6,834 bases of DNA from Actinomycetota bacterium (GTDB taxonomy: Bacteria; Actinomycetota; Thermoleophilia; Solirubrobacterales; Solirubrobacteraceae). The notes beneath the pieces are model-generated. The model ran no database searches. It was not told where the DNA came from and was given only the letters and a program-made list of their open reading frames with translations. The first letter of the stretch is position 1, and each line of letters starts with the position of its first letter. This document shows, one piece after another, positions 1-5,653 of the stretch. Where the stretch lies: contig JAHWJM010000139.1 of the NCBI GenBank assembly GCA_019348435.1, positions 1-6,834 of the forward strand. The letters are read 5' to 3'. The position numbers and the translations under genes were made by a program.

Positions 1-2
1 GC

Positions 3-284
3 CGCGAGGACGTGCTCCTGGTCGCGACGCACCCGCACGCCGAGGCGCAGTGCCGGCACTGGCTGCGCGACGTGCTGCCGCAGGCTGAGGTGGTGCCCGC
101 GCCGTCCACGGCCGACGCCGCGCGGTCGGTCGCGGACGGCAGGTACGACGCGGCGATCGCGGCGCCGATCGCCGCAGAGCACTACCGCCTGTAGGTGCTC
201 GCCTCCGACGTGCAGGACCGCGCCGGCGCGGTGACGCGGTTCGTGCTGGTGTCCCGGCCGGGCCCTCCCCCCGCGCCGACCGGT
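3..284 (+). pseudogene. pheA: Prephenate dehydratase fragment interrupted by an amber codon
   Basis: Read in one frame from the left edge, this encodes the second half of the catalytic domain of prephenate dehydratase, the enzyme that turns prephenate into phenylpyruvate in phenylalanine synthesis. Family hallmarks in order are a HPHAEAQCRHWL stretch (cf. the SHPQA.AQC region), STADAARSVADG with DAAIAAPIAAEHY, and the catalytic VTRF motif (nt 231-242; the Thr is essential in the family). A TAG at 192-194 falls between HYRL and VLASDVQD, where relatives usually have Glu (YGLEVLA), so one G-to-T change from GAG would explain it. A GTG directly follows the stop and could restart translation. The N-terminal part lies outside the window. 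The C-terminal ACT regulatory domain is absent: after PAPTG (about nt 284) the frame runs into unrelated sequence. Probably non-functional, or damaged by sequencing/assembly error. Confidence 0.75.
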
Positions 285-713
285 GCGGTCGAGCTCCAGC
301 TCAGCGACGAGCTGATCGACCCCGGCGAGCAGATCACGATAACCGTCATCGCCACGTCCGACCATCCGATCACCTGGATCGAGTGGCGCGGCGACGACAC
401 GGGTGACGGGGTCCTCGACGACGAGCACCGCTTCAACTGCAACGACCAGCTCCAGTGCGCCAACGTCTGGACGGTCATCCCGACCAAGGCCGGACGGCAC
501 ACCATCCGCGCCCGCCTGCGCGACAAGCGCCACGGCCTGGTCTCCACGCTGCGCGGCCTCGACGGCCGCGCGCACCGCGAGATCAACGCCTGGCTCAACC
601 GCGAGACCGGCGTGCCCCGGGTCGACGACGCCACGATCGCCCAGCTCGAGCGCTCGATCGACCTCCTCCTCGCCGAGCTCGACCGCGTCAGCCGGCGGCG
701 CCGCGCGAGCTGA
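195..713 (+). CDS. Chimeric ORF: dehydratase end, Ig-like segment, helicase tail
   Basis: This 172-residue frame begins at a GTG immediately after the amber stop and is the same frame as the pheA fragment. Residues 1-30 are the end of the prephenate dehydratase catalytic domain. Residues 31-106 are a beta-rich, secreted-type segment (see 285-512). Residues 107-172 are a highly charged helical tail (RLRDKR, REINAWLNRETG, QLERSI) closely similar to the C terminus of the DEAH helicase encoded on the opposite strand at 1184-2794. Three unrelated families are thus joined in frame and in the same direction within 0.7 kb. No convincing Shine-Dalgarno precedes the GTG. It may be a decayed mosaic, a real fusion product, or an assembly chimera; I would not assign a function. 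The TGA stop lies in the loop of a hairpin next to tRNA-Lys. Confidence 0.45.
   Translation: MLASDVQDRAGAVTRFVLVSRPGPPPAPTGAVELQLSDELIDPGEQITITVIATSDHPITWIEWRGDDTGDGVLDDEHRFNCNDQLQCANVWTVIPTKAGRHTIRARLRDKRHGLVSTLRGLDGRAHREINAWLNRETGVPRVDDATIAQLERSIDLLLAELDRVSRRRRAS
285..512 (+). other. Ig-like / PKD-like beta-sandwich segment inside the chimeric ORF
   Basis: The translated segment has alternating hydrophobic strands (TITVIAT, ITWIEWRG), a GDDTGDG acidic turn, two cysteines in a FNCNDQLQCANVW context that could form a disulphide, and a closing strand GRHTIRARLRD. This pattern is typical of bacterial Ig-like or PKD-like domains in secreted or surface proteins. Such a domain would not be expected in a cytoplasmic dehydratase or helicase, so it marks a foreign insert between the two flanking parts. 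Exact family is not certain. Confidence 0.5.
513..701 (+). repeat. Second copy of the helicase C-terminal tail (copy B)
   Basis: By hand alignment without gaps, 40 of 63 residues match the tail of the DEAH helicase (copy A, 1202-1390, minus strand). Shared blocks include RLRDKR, REIN, WLNR, QLER and ELDR. Differences are mostly conservative (D/E, I/V, S/A), which suggests a related but not recently duplicated copy. The two copies are in opposite orientation and both run toward the tRNA pair. Confidence 0.85.
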
Positions 714-728
714 GCCGCGCGGGGCGCC
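697..728. terminator. GC-rich hairpin between the chimeric ORF and tRNA-Lys
   Basis: Six bases at 697-702 (GGCGCC) pair with 723-728, and 703-707 (GCGCG) pairs with 716-720, leaving a GG bulge at 721-722 and an 8-nt loop at 708-715 that contains the TGA stop of the plus-strand ORF. On the minus strand the hairpin starts one base past the last nucleotide of tRNA-Lys. It could end transcription in both directions, but no T-tract follows on either side. Confidence 0.4.
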
Positions 729-729
729 A

Positions 730-1038
730 TGGGCCGCCTGGGACTCGAACCCAGAACCTAGGGATTAACCTGCCGCACCGGCTCTCACCGGCCGCCGTGG
801 CGTTGCGGTCTGGACCATCTCTTCACCCTCGCCCGCGACGTTAGGGTGGGCAGCGTATGGCCTCTGAGGGCTCTCCCTCGCGGGGTTGCCTGCTGATTGC
901 CCAATCCTGAGGATTGTCACCGCGTTGGGTACCTCAGGCTCTCAGGGGGTCCCAGCAAACAGCTGCCGACAAACCAGCGGTCTCCCGACTGGCGCTCCGT
1001 ACCGAAGTCCCTTGCTCTACCGATTGAGCTAACGGCCC
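730..1038 (-). tRNA. tRNA-Lys(UUU), split by a group I intron
   Basis: The gene reads from 1038 down to 730. The 5' exon is 1005-1038 (34 nt, ending at U34) and the 3' exon is 730-768 (39 nt, starting at U35), giving a 73-nt tRNA. The acceptor pairs GGGCCGT with GCGGCCC (six Watson-Crick pairs plus one G-U), the D stem is GCTC/GAGC, the anticodon stem AGGGA/TCCCT, and the T arm CTGGG-TTCGAGT-CCCAG. Joining the exons gives the anticodon loop CTTTTAA, so the anticodon is UUU. Discriminator A73, the GGGxCGTTAGCTCA start and a neighbouring tRNA-Glu all fit lysine. CCA is not encoded. If splicing were one base earlier on each exon border the anticodon would read GUU (Asn), but Asn tRNAs usually carry G73, and the P1 pairing favours the U34/U35 site. 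There is a 57-nt spacer from tRNA-Glu. Confidence 0.9.
769..1004 (-). ncRNA. Group I self-splicing intron in tRNA-Lys (IC3-like)
   Basis: This is a 236-nt intron on the minus strand. P1: exon CUU plus the first intron bases CG pair with CGGAG, with the U34-G wobble inside the helix at the splice site. P2: 974-992, CCAG/CUGG and CGG/CCG closed by a GAGA tetraloop. P3: GGCAGC (962-967) with GCUGCC (849-854). P4: CCUGAGG (932-938) with CCUCAGG (906-912). P7: GGCCAU (857-862) with AUGGUC (813-818), the latter in the conserved AAGAGAUGGUCC context. P8: ACCCU (843-847) with AGGGU (825-829), with the CCCUAACGUC stretch also present in cyanobacterial tRNA-Leu introns. A P9-like CCGG/CCGG hairpin lies at 778-791. 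The last intron base is G (769). The intron holds no endonuclease gene, so it would depend on self-splicing. Its site, between nt 34 and 35, is the same as in tRNA-Leu(UAA) introns. Confidence 0.9.
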
Positions 1039-1072
1039 TCACCGGGCCCAGCTTATTCGTCCGGTCGCTCCC

Positions 1073-1085
1073 GCCGCCGGGCGGC
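1073..1085. other. Small hairpin in the spacer between the two tRNAs
   Basis: A perfect short inverted repeat (GCCG-CCGGG-CGGC) sits in the 57-nt spacer between tRNA-Glu and tRNA-Lys. It could be a processing or spacing structure in a shared tRNA precursor. In DNA this GC-rich a short repeat may also arise by chance. Confidence 0.25.
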
Positions 1086-1095
1086 CCACGCGCAG

Positions 1096-1167
1096 TACCC
1101 CCAGGGGGAATCGAACCCCCGCTACCAGCGTGAAAGGCTGGCGTGCTAACCGCTACACCATGGGGGC
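1096..1167 (-). tRNA. tRNA-Glu(UUC)
   Basis: A 72-nt tRNA reads from 1167 to 1096. The acceptor is GCCCCCA with TGGGGGT, with a G1-U72 pair, as I recall for actinobacterial tRNA-Glu. The D stem is GTGT/GCAC, the anticodon stem CCAGC/GCTGG, the loop CTTTCAC (anticodon UUC), and the T arm GGGGG-TTCGATT-CCCCC. The discriminator is A and CCA is not encoded. It starts only 16 nt after the helicase stop codon, so its promoter must lie inside the helicase gene or it is processed from the helicase transcript. It is not interrupted, unlike its tRNA-Lys neighbour. Confidence 0.95.
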
Positions 1168-1183
1168 GGCGGTCGTGGGGAGT

Positions 1184-2794
1184 CTAGGAGGCCCGGCGGG
1201 CGCGGCGGCGCCCGATGCGGTCGAGCTCGCCCTGCAGCAGCTCGATTGCGCGCTCGAGCTGCTCGACGGTGGCGGCCTCGACGCTGTCGACCTTCGTCTG
1301 GCGGTTCAGCCACGAGTTGATCTCGCGGTACGTGCGCCCCTCCATCCCCGCCAGCGCGCGCACGAGCCCCGTGCGCTTGTCGCGCAGGCGCCGGCGGCGC
1401 TGGAAGACCGGCTCCTCGGCGACCGCCGGCGAAGACGCAGCGGCGTCGACGGCCGGTTTCGGGGGCGACGGCGTCACGCGCGGCGGCGGCGGGCCGCCGC
1501 TGAACAGCGCAAGCTGCGGCGCCACGTCGGCGTTGAGCGCGAGGAACGCCTCAGGCTCGGTCGGCTCGCTCTCGCGCCGGGCCGGCGGCTCGTCGAGCAG
1601 GCCGAGGCCGTCATCCTCCGGGGGCGCGCGCAGCACGTGGCGCAGCTCGGTCTCCACCTCGGCGGCGTGCGCGCGCAGCAGCCGGTCGGCGGGCAGGAAG
1701 AGGTAGGAGTGCTCTGCGGGGCGGCCCGCCAGCGTGCGCACGAAGCGCCCGACGATCTGACGGAACATGAGCGGCGTCTTGGCCGCGGTGGCGTACACGC
1801 CCACGCGCAGGCGCGGGATGTCGACGCCCTCGGAGACCATGTTCACCGCGACGATCCAGCGCTCGCGTCCTTCGCCGAAGGCGCGCAGCTTCGCCGCCGC
1901 GCGCGCGTCGGTGTGGACGACGACGACCGGCGAGCGGCCCGTGATCTCCTTCAGGACCGCGGCGACGCGGCGCGCGTGCCCGCCATCGGCGGTGACCACG
2001 AGGCCACCGGCGTCGCGGTGCCCGCCGGTCGAGCGAATGTCGCCGAGGCGCTCGTCGGCCGCGTGCAGGATGCGCGGCAGCCCGTCGGAGAGCTCCGTGG
2101 AGATCGCCGTGCGGTAGCGGCGGCTGGCCTCGCGGCCGGTCACTTCGCTGTCGGCGAAGGAGGATTCGATGACCTCATCGCCGGACTGCCAGGACAGCAC
2201 GCCGTCGTAGGGGACGAAGACGACCGGCCGGCAGATCCCGTCGCGCACGGCGTCGGCGTACGTGTAGCTGACGTCGGGGATGCACATGCCGCCGGCGTCG
2301 TAGCGCACGCCGGCGATCGCGGTGCCGTCGGAGCGAAACGGCGTGCCCGACAGCAGCAGCCAGCGCGGCGTGGCGGCGAATGCCCTGGCGAAGCCCTCAC
2401 CCCACGCGAGCTCGTCGCCGAGGTGGTGCGCCTCGTCGGCGACGATCAGCGTGCGCGGTCCGCACTGCGGCGCCCAGCGGGCCGCCGAGGAGGCCACCCG
2501 CGCGTACGTCGCGGCGATGCCGTGAAAGTCGCGCGGCGGGTGCAGCTCCTCGGAATCGGGCGCGAGCTGGATGCCGAAGCGCCCAGCGACCTCGGCCCAC
2601 TGGCGCGTCAGCGGCGTCGTCGGGCACACGACGTGGACCCGCGTCACGATCCCCGCGTCGAGCAGCGTGCGCGCAAAGGCGAGGCTCGGGATCGTCTTCC
2701 CGGCGCCCGGCGCCGCCGACAGCAGAAACGAGCCCTGATCCCACTCCGCGAGGCGCTCGAGGGCTCGCTCCTGCCACTGCCGCAGGATGGTCAA
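1184..2794 (-). CDS. DEAD/DEAH-box superfamily 2 helicase with C-terminal helical tail
   Basis: A predicted 536-residue cytoplasmic ATP-dependent DNA or RNA helicase. Residues 1-20 resemble a Q-motif-like LRQWQ entry. Walker A is APGAGKT (28-34), motif II is DEAH (120-123), motif III-like SGTPFRSD is at 149-156, motif V is VNMVSEGVDIP (317-327) and motif VI is QIVGRFVR (346-353). A Pro/Ala-rich linker (about 390-465) leads to a basic, helical tail (466-536) of a type seen in actinobacterial helicases. The frame chosen starts at TTG (2792-2794), the only canonical start near the N terminus, without a clear ribosome site. Upstream codons read RRKRPFRPP and would extend the protein naturally, so the true start may be further up at a non-standard or altered codon. 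It stops with TAG. It lies 161 nt after the Rid gene and may have its own promoter. The specific role (repair, RNA or defence) is unknown. Confidence 0.85.
   Translation of the reverse strand: MTILRQWQERALERLAEWDQGSFLLSAAPGAGKTIPSLAFARTLLDAGIVTRVHVVCPTTPLTRQWAEVAGRFGIQLAPDSEELHPPRDFHGIAATYARVASSAARWAPQCGPRTLIVADEAHHLGDELAWGEGFARAFAATPRWLLLSGTPFRSDGTAIAGVRYDAGGMCIPDVSYTYADAVRDGICRPVVFVPYDGVLSWQSGDEVIESSFADSEVTGREASRRYRTAISTELSDGLPRILHAADERLGDIRSTGGHRDAGGLVVTADGGHARRVAAVLKEITGRSPVVVVHTDARAAAKLRAFGEGRERWIVAVNMVSEGVDIPRLRVGVYATAAKTPLMFRQIVGRFVRTLAGRPAEHSYLFLPADRLLRAHAAEVETELRHVLRAPPEDDGLGLLDEPPARRESEPTEPEAFLALNADVAPQLALFSGGPPPPRVTPSPPKPAVDAAASSPAVAEEPVFQRRRRLRDKRTGLVRALAGMEGRTYREINSWLNRQTKVDSVEAATVEQLERAIELLQGELDRIGRRRARRAS
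1202..1390 (-). repeat. Helicase C-terminal tail (copy A)
   Basis: Residues 469-531 of the helicase are the counterpart of the tail encoded on the plus strand at 513-701. It is rich in Arg and Glu and probably forms two or three helices; WLNR and QLER are the best-kept blocks. It is presumably a nucleic-acid or partner-binding appendage, which is inference from composition only. Confidence 0.8.
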
Positions 2795-2955
2795 CGGCGG
2801 ACGGAAGGGGCGCTTGCGACGAACACGAGCGGCGGAGTGTGCGGCACGCGGCGGACGGATCGCCGCCCGGAGGGCGCACGCTCGGGCGGTCTTGGCGTGT
2901 TCGGGGCGCGCTGCGCCTCAAAGGTGCCACGACGCCCGCGCGGGTGGTTCACGCG
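2795..2955. other. Gap between Rid gene and helicase, with an inverted repeat
   Basis: The 161 nt contain no separate gene. A 7-bp perfect inverted repeat, CCGCCCG (2863-2869) and CGGGCGG (2883-2889) with a 13-nt loop, could end the operon transcript upstream of the helicase, though no T-tract follows. A 10-bp palindrome CCCGCGCGGG lies at 2935-2944. I see no convincing sigma-70 promoter. The helicase frame stays open through much of this gap, so part of it may encode the real helicase N terminus. Confidence 0.35.
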
Positions 2956-3354
2956 CTACCCGACATACGCCACCGCCTCGATCTCCACGAGCATCCGCGG
3001 GTCGAGCAGCGCCGCAACCTGCACCATCGCGGAAGCGGGCCGGTGCTCGGCGAAGCGCTCCTCGTGCGCTCGGCCGATCTCCTCGGCGCGGCTGACGTCG
3101 GTGATGAACATGCGCGTCTGCACGACCTGCTCCATCGAGGCCCCGGCCGCCGCGAGCGCCGCCGCGATGCGGTCGAGCACGAACGCCGTCTGCGCGCCCG
3201 CGTCGCCGATCCCGCGCACGATCCCGTCCTCGTCGATCGCCGTGGTCCCCGCGACGAACAGCAGGTCGCCGGCGCGCACCGCGCGGCTGTAGCCGAAGCG
3301 TGCCTCCCAGGGCCCGCCGGAGGAGAAGCGGTCGATCCCGCCGCCGCCGCTCAC
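2956..3354 (-). CDS. Rid (YjgF/YER057c/UK114) family protein lacking the RidA arginine
   Basis: A 132-residue protein of the usual length for the family, whose RidA members hydrolyse reactive enamines and imines such as 2-aminoacrylate. The start FSSGGPWEARFGYSRAVRAGDLLFVAGT and the end DPRMLVEIEAVAYVG carry the fold. The position of the catalytic Arg105 of E. coli RidA (PARSCVEVA) is PASAMVQVA here, so the arginine is replaced by Ser (about residue 108). This places it with the Rid groups that lack the arginine, and imine deaminase activity should not be assumed. I chose the GTG at 3352-3354, 13 nt after the purH stop, because the family sequence begins just after it; the frame is open further up but there overlaps purH and has no family similarity. 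Spacing suggests co-transcription with purH. Confidence 0.88.
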   Translation of the reverse strand: MSGGGGIDRFSSGGPWEARFGYSRAVRAGDLLFVAGTTAIDEDGIVRGIGDAGAQTAFVLDRIAAALAAAGASMEQVVQTRMFITDVSRAEEIGRAHEERFAEHRPASAMVQVAALLDPRMLVEIEAVAYVG

Positions 3355-3367
3355 GCCGCCGCGCGCC

Positions 3368-4963
3368 CTAGTGGCGGAAGTGCCGGCGGCTCGTGAAGAC
3401 CATCGCGACGCCCGCCGCGTCGGCCGCCTCGACGACCTCCGGGTCACGGCGCGATCCGCCCGGCTGGATGATCGCGGTGACGCCCGCGCCGATCGCGATC
3501 TCCGGCCCGTCGGAGAAGGGAAAGAACGCGTCGGATGCCAGGACCGCGCCCGCCAGAGACTCCAACCGGGACTTGTCGACCGCGAGCCGCACCGAGTCCA
3601 CGCGGCTCATCTGGCCCGCGCCGATCCCTGCCGTAGCCGAGTTCTTGGCGAGCACGATCGCGTTGGAGCGCACCGGCTTGCAGATCTTCCAGGCGAACAT
3701 GAGGTCGCGCCACTCGTCGTCGGTCGGATGGCGCTGCGTCACGACCTCCATCTCGGTGCGGTCGGCGAACTCGACGTCGTGATCCTGCACGAGCAGGCCG
3801 CCCATGACCTGCTTGAAGTCGGGCTCGACCGCCAACGTCGCGCGCCGCTCCTCGCTCTCGAGGATCCGGATCGACGGCTTGCGCGTGAGGATCTCCAAAG
3901 CGCCGTCCTCATAGGAAGGCGCGAACAGCACCTCGACGAACTGCTCGGACAAGCGCTCCGCCGTGGCCGCGTCGACCGGCCGGTTGAAGGCGATCACGCC
4001 GCCGAACGCACTGAGAGGATCGGTCGCGAACGCGCGCTCGTAGGCCTCGAGGGCCGAAGCGCCCACAGCCGCGCCACACGGGTTGTTGTGCTTGAGGATC
4101 ACGCAGGCCGGCTCGTCGAGGTCGCGCACGATGGCGCGCGCGGAGTCGAGGTCGAGCAGGTTGTTGAAGGAGAGCTGCTTGCCGTGGTGCTGCTGGACCA
4201 TCGACAGCAGGTGCATCCGCGCGCCGACCTGCTGGTAGTAGGCCGCGCGCTGGTGCGGGTTCTCGCCGTAGGGCAGGTCGGTGACCTTCTCGTAGGCGCG
4301 CACGAGCAGCGGCGGGAAGTCCTCGGACTTCTCGGCGAACCAGCGCGCGACGGCGGTGTCGTAGCGCGCCGTGTAGGCGAACGCCTCCGCCGCCAGCGAC
4401 TCGCGCGTCGGCATCGAGAGCTGCGCGTCCGCGCCGCGCAGCTCGTCGAGCACCGCGTCATAGGACTCGGGGCCCGTCACGACGGCCGCGAAGGCGAAGT
4501 TCTTCGCCGCCGCGCGGATCATCGTCGGCCCCCCGATGTCGATGTTCTCGATGATCTGGGCCGGCGGCAGGCGGCTGGCGACGGCACGCTCGAAGGGGTA
4601 GAGGTTCACGCAGACGAGGTCGACGTACTCGATCTCGTGCTCGCTGGCGGCATCGACGTGCGCCTGGTCGTCGCGCACCGCGAGCAGCCCGGCGTACAGG
4701 CGCGGGTGCAGTGTCTTGACGCGGCCGTCCATGATCTCCGGAAAGCCGGTGAACTCCTCGATCGAGCGCACCTCCAGCCCCGCCTCCTGCAGTGCGGCTG
4801 CGGTGCCGCCGGTCGAGACGAGCTCGACGCCGAGGTCGCTCAGGCCGCGCGCGAAGTCGATGACGCCGCGCTTGTCCGAGACGGACAGCAGCGCGCGGCG
4901 GATCTTGACCGCTGCGGGGGCGGTGAGCGTCGCGCCGCTCTCGTTGTCTGGCTCGCCGGCGAT
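3368..4963 (-). CDS. purH: Bifunctional AICAR transformylase / IMP cyclohydrolase
   Basis: PurH carries out the last two steps of purine synthesis: formylation of AICAR with 10-formyl-tetrahydrofolate, then ring closure to IMP. The N-terminal cyclohydrolase (MGS-like) domain shows IRRALLSVSDKRG, STGGT, GFPEIMDGRVKTLHP and NIDIGGPTMIRAAAKN. The transformylase domain shows LPYGENPHQ, LSFNNLLDLDSA, the catalytic Lys-His in KHNNPCG (near nt 4093), SNAIVLAK, GIGAGQMSRVDS, SDAFFPFSDG and IIQPGGSRRD. Length from the proposed start is 531 residues, normal for the family. The start is a problem: the frame has no ATG, GTG or TTG between the purN stop (4988-4990, same frame) and the GTG at 4771, which is inside the conserved domain. 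I placed it provisionally at ATC (4961-4963), which would read [Met]AGEPDNES, 24 nt after purN. It ends with TAG. Confidence 0.93.
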   Translation of the reverse strand: MAGEPDNESGATLTAPAAVKIRRALLSVSDKRGVIDFARGLSDLGVELVSTGGTAAALQEAGLEVRSIEEFTGFPEIMDGRVKTLHPRLYAGLLAVRDDQAHVDAASEHEIEYVDLVCVNLYPFERAVASRLPPAQIIENIDIGGPTMIRAAAKNFAFAAVVTGPESYDAVLDELRGADAQLSMPTRESLAAEAFAYTARYDTAVARWFAEKSEDFPPLLVRAYEKVTDLPYGENPHQRAAYYQQVGARMHLLSMVQQHHGKQLSFNNLLDLDSARAIVRDLDEPACVILKHNNPCGAAVGASALEAYERAFATDPLSAFGGVIAFNRPVDAATAERLSEQFVEVLFAPSYEDGALEILTRKPSIRILESEERRATLAVEPDFKQVMGGLLVQDHDVEFADRTEMEVVTQRHPTDDEWRDLMFAWKICKPVRSNAIVLAKNSATAGIGAGQMSRVDSVRLAVDKSRLESLAGAVLASDAFFPFSDGPEIAIGAGVTAIIQPGGSRRDPEVVEAADAAGVAMVFTSRRHFRH

Positions 4964-4987
4964 GGCGCGAGGATATACACGGCGCGG

Positions 4988-5647
4988 TCAGCCGGGCGTG
5001 TCGTCGCCCGCCCCCGCGACGCGGATCCGCCGCGGGTTGTCGGGATCGCGCGAGACGGCGCCGCGCGCGATGAGCCGGACGGCCTCGGGCAGCAGCGCGT
5101 GCTCGAGCGGACGCAGCGCCTCGTGCACCGCGTCGGGATCGGTCGCATTGGCGATCTCGACCGCACGCTGCGCGATCACCGGACCGGTGTCGATGCCGCC
5201 GTCGTCGAGCACGAAGTGCACCGTCACACCAAAGACCTTCACCCCGTAGTCGATCGCCTGCTCGATCGCGCGCACGCCGGGAAACGCCGGCAGCAGGGAG
5301 GGGTGGATGTTCACCACGGCATCCGGGAAACGGCTGAGGAAGGGGCTTGTCAGCAGCGCCATGTAGCCGGCGAGCACGACGAGCTCGACGTCGTGGCCGA
5401 TGAGCCAGGCGGCGATCGCGGCGTCGCGCGCGGCGCGGTCGGGGTAGTCGCCGATGGGGAAGACGGCCGTCTCGACGCCGGCGTCGCGGGCGCGCGCCAG
5501 CGCGCCCGCTGTGGGCTTGTCGGCCGCGACGGCGACCACGAGCGCCTCGTTGCCGTGGACGGACTCCAGCAGCGCCTGCAGGTTCGTCCCCGCGCCCGAT
5601 GCGAGGACGCCGATGCGCAGCGGTTGATCGGCGCCGCGAGAAGCCAC
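4988..5647 (-). CDS. purN: Phosphoribosylglycinamide formyltransferase
   Basis: A 219-residue folate-dependent GAR transformylase that converts GAR to FGAR with 10-formyl-tetrahydrofolate in purine synthesis. The N-terminal nucleotide-binding loop is LASGAGTNLQAL (residues 15-26), followed by LAGYM (92-96), then the catalytic Asn-His pair in NIHPSLLPAFPG (N113, H115) and the catalytic Asp in DDGGIDTGPV (D153), as in E. coli N106, H108 and D144. The protein is complete and of normal length with a short polar C-terminal extension. The GTG start (5645-5647) lies 6 nt after the stop of the upstream RecQ-type gene, so translation is likely coupled, and purH follows in the same frame. Confidence 0.95.
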   Translation of the reverse strand: MASRGADQPLRIGVLASGAGTNLQALLESVHGNEALVVAVAADKPTAGALARARDAGVETAVFPIGDYPDRAARDAAIAAWLIGHDVELVVLAGYMALLTSPFLSRFPDAVVNIHPSLLPAFPGVRAIEQAIDYGVKVFGVTVHFVLDDGGIDTGPVIAQRAVEIANATDPDAVHEALRPLEHALLPEAVRLIARGAVSRDPDNPRRIRVAGAGDDTPG

Positions 5648-5653
5648 GCGGCG

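Noticed and set aside
192..194. Stop-codon recoding (amber as an amino acid)
   Set aside because: Three other genes in the window end naturally with TAG, and no suppressor tRNA is visible.
730..1038. Alternative reading as tRNA-Asn(GUU) with the intron after U33
   Set aside because: Discriminator A73 and the body fit Lys; P1 with the U34-G pair and a terminal intron G support the U34/U35 site.
897..1133. 78-codon plus-strand frame overlapping the intron, considered as a homing endonuclease
   Set aside because: It crosses intron, exon and spacer, is on the wrong strand for the tRNA transcript, and has no endonuclease motif.
714..1183. CRISPR array, insertion sequence or integrase attachment site around the tRNAs
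   Set aside because: No direct repeats with spacers, transposase, or second copy of a tRNA 3' end is visible in the window.
1130..3292. 720-codon plus-strand frame opposite tRNA-Glu, the helicase and the Rid gene
   Set aside because: It runs through a tRNA and the antisense of conserved genes; no family similarity.
3355..3447. Longer Rid protein starting at 3447
   Set aside because: The added 31 residues overlap the conserved end of purH and are an Arg/Ser-rich shadow with no family match.
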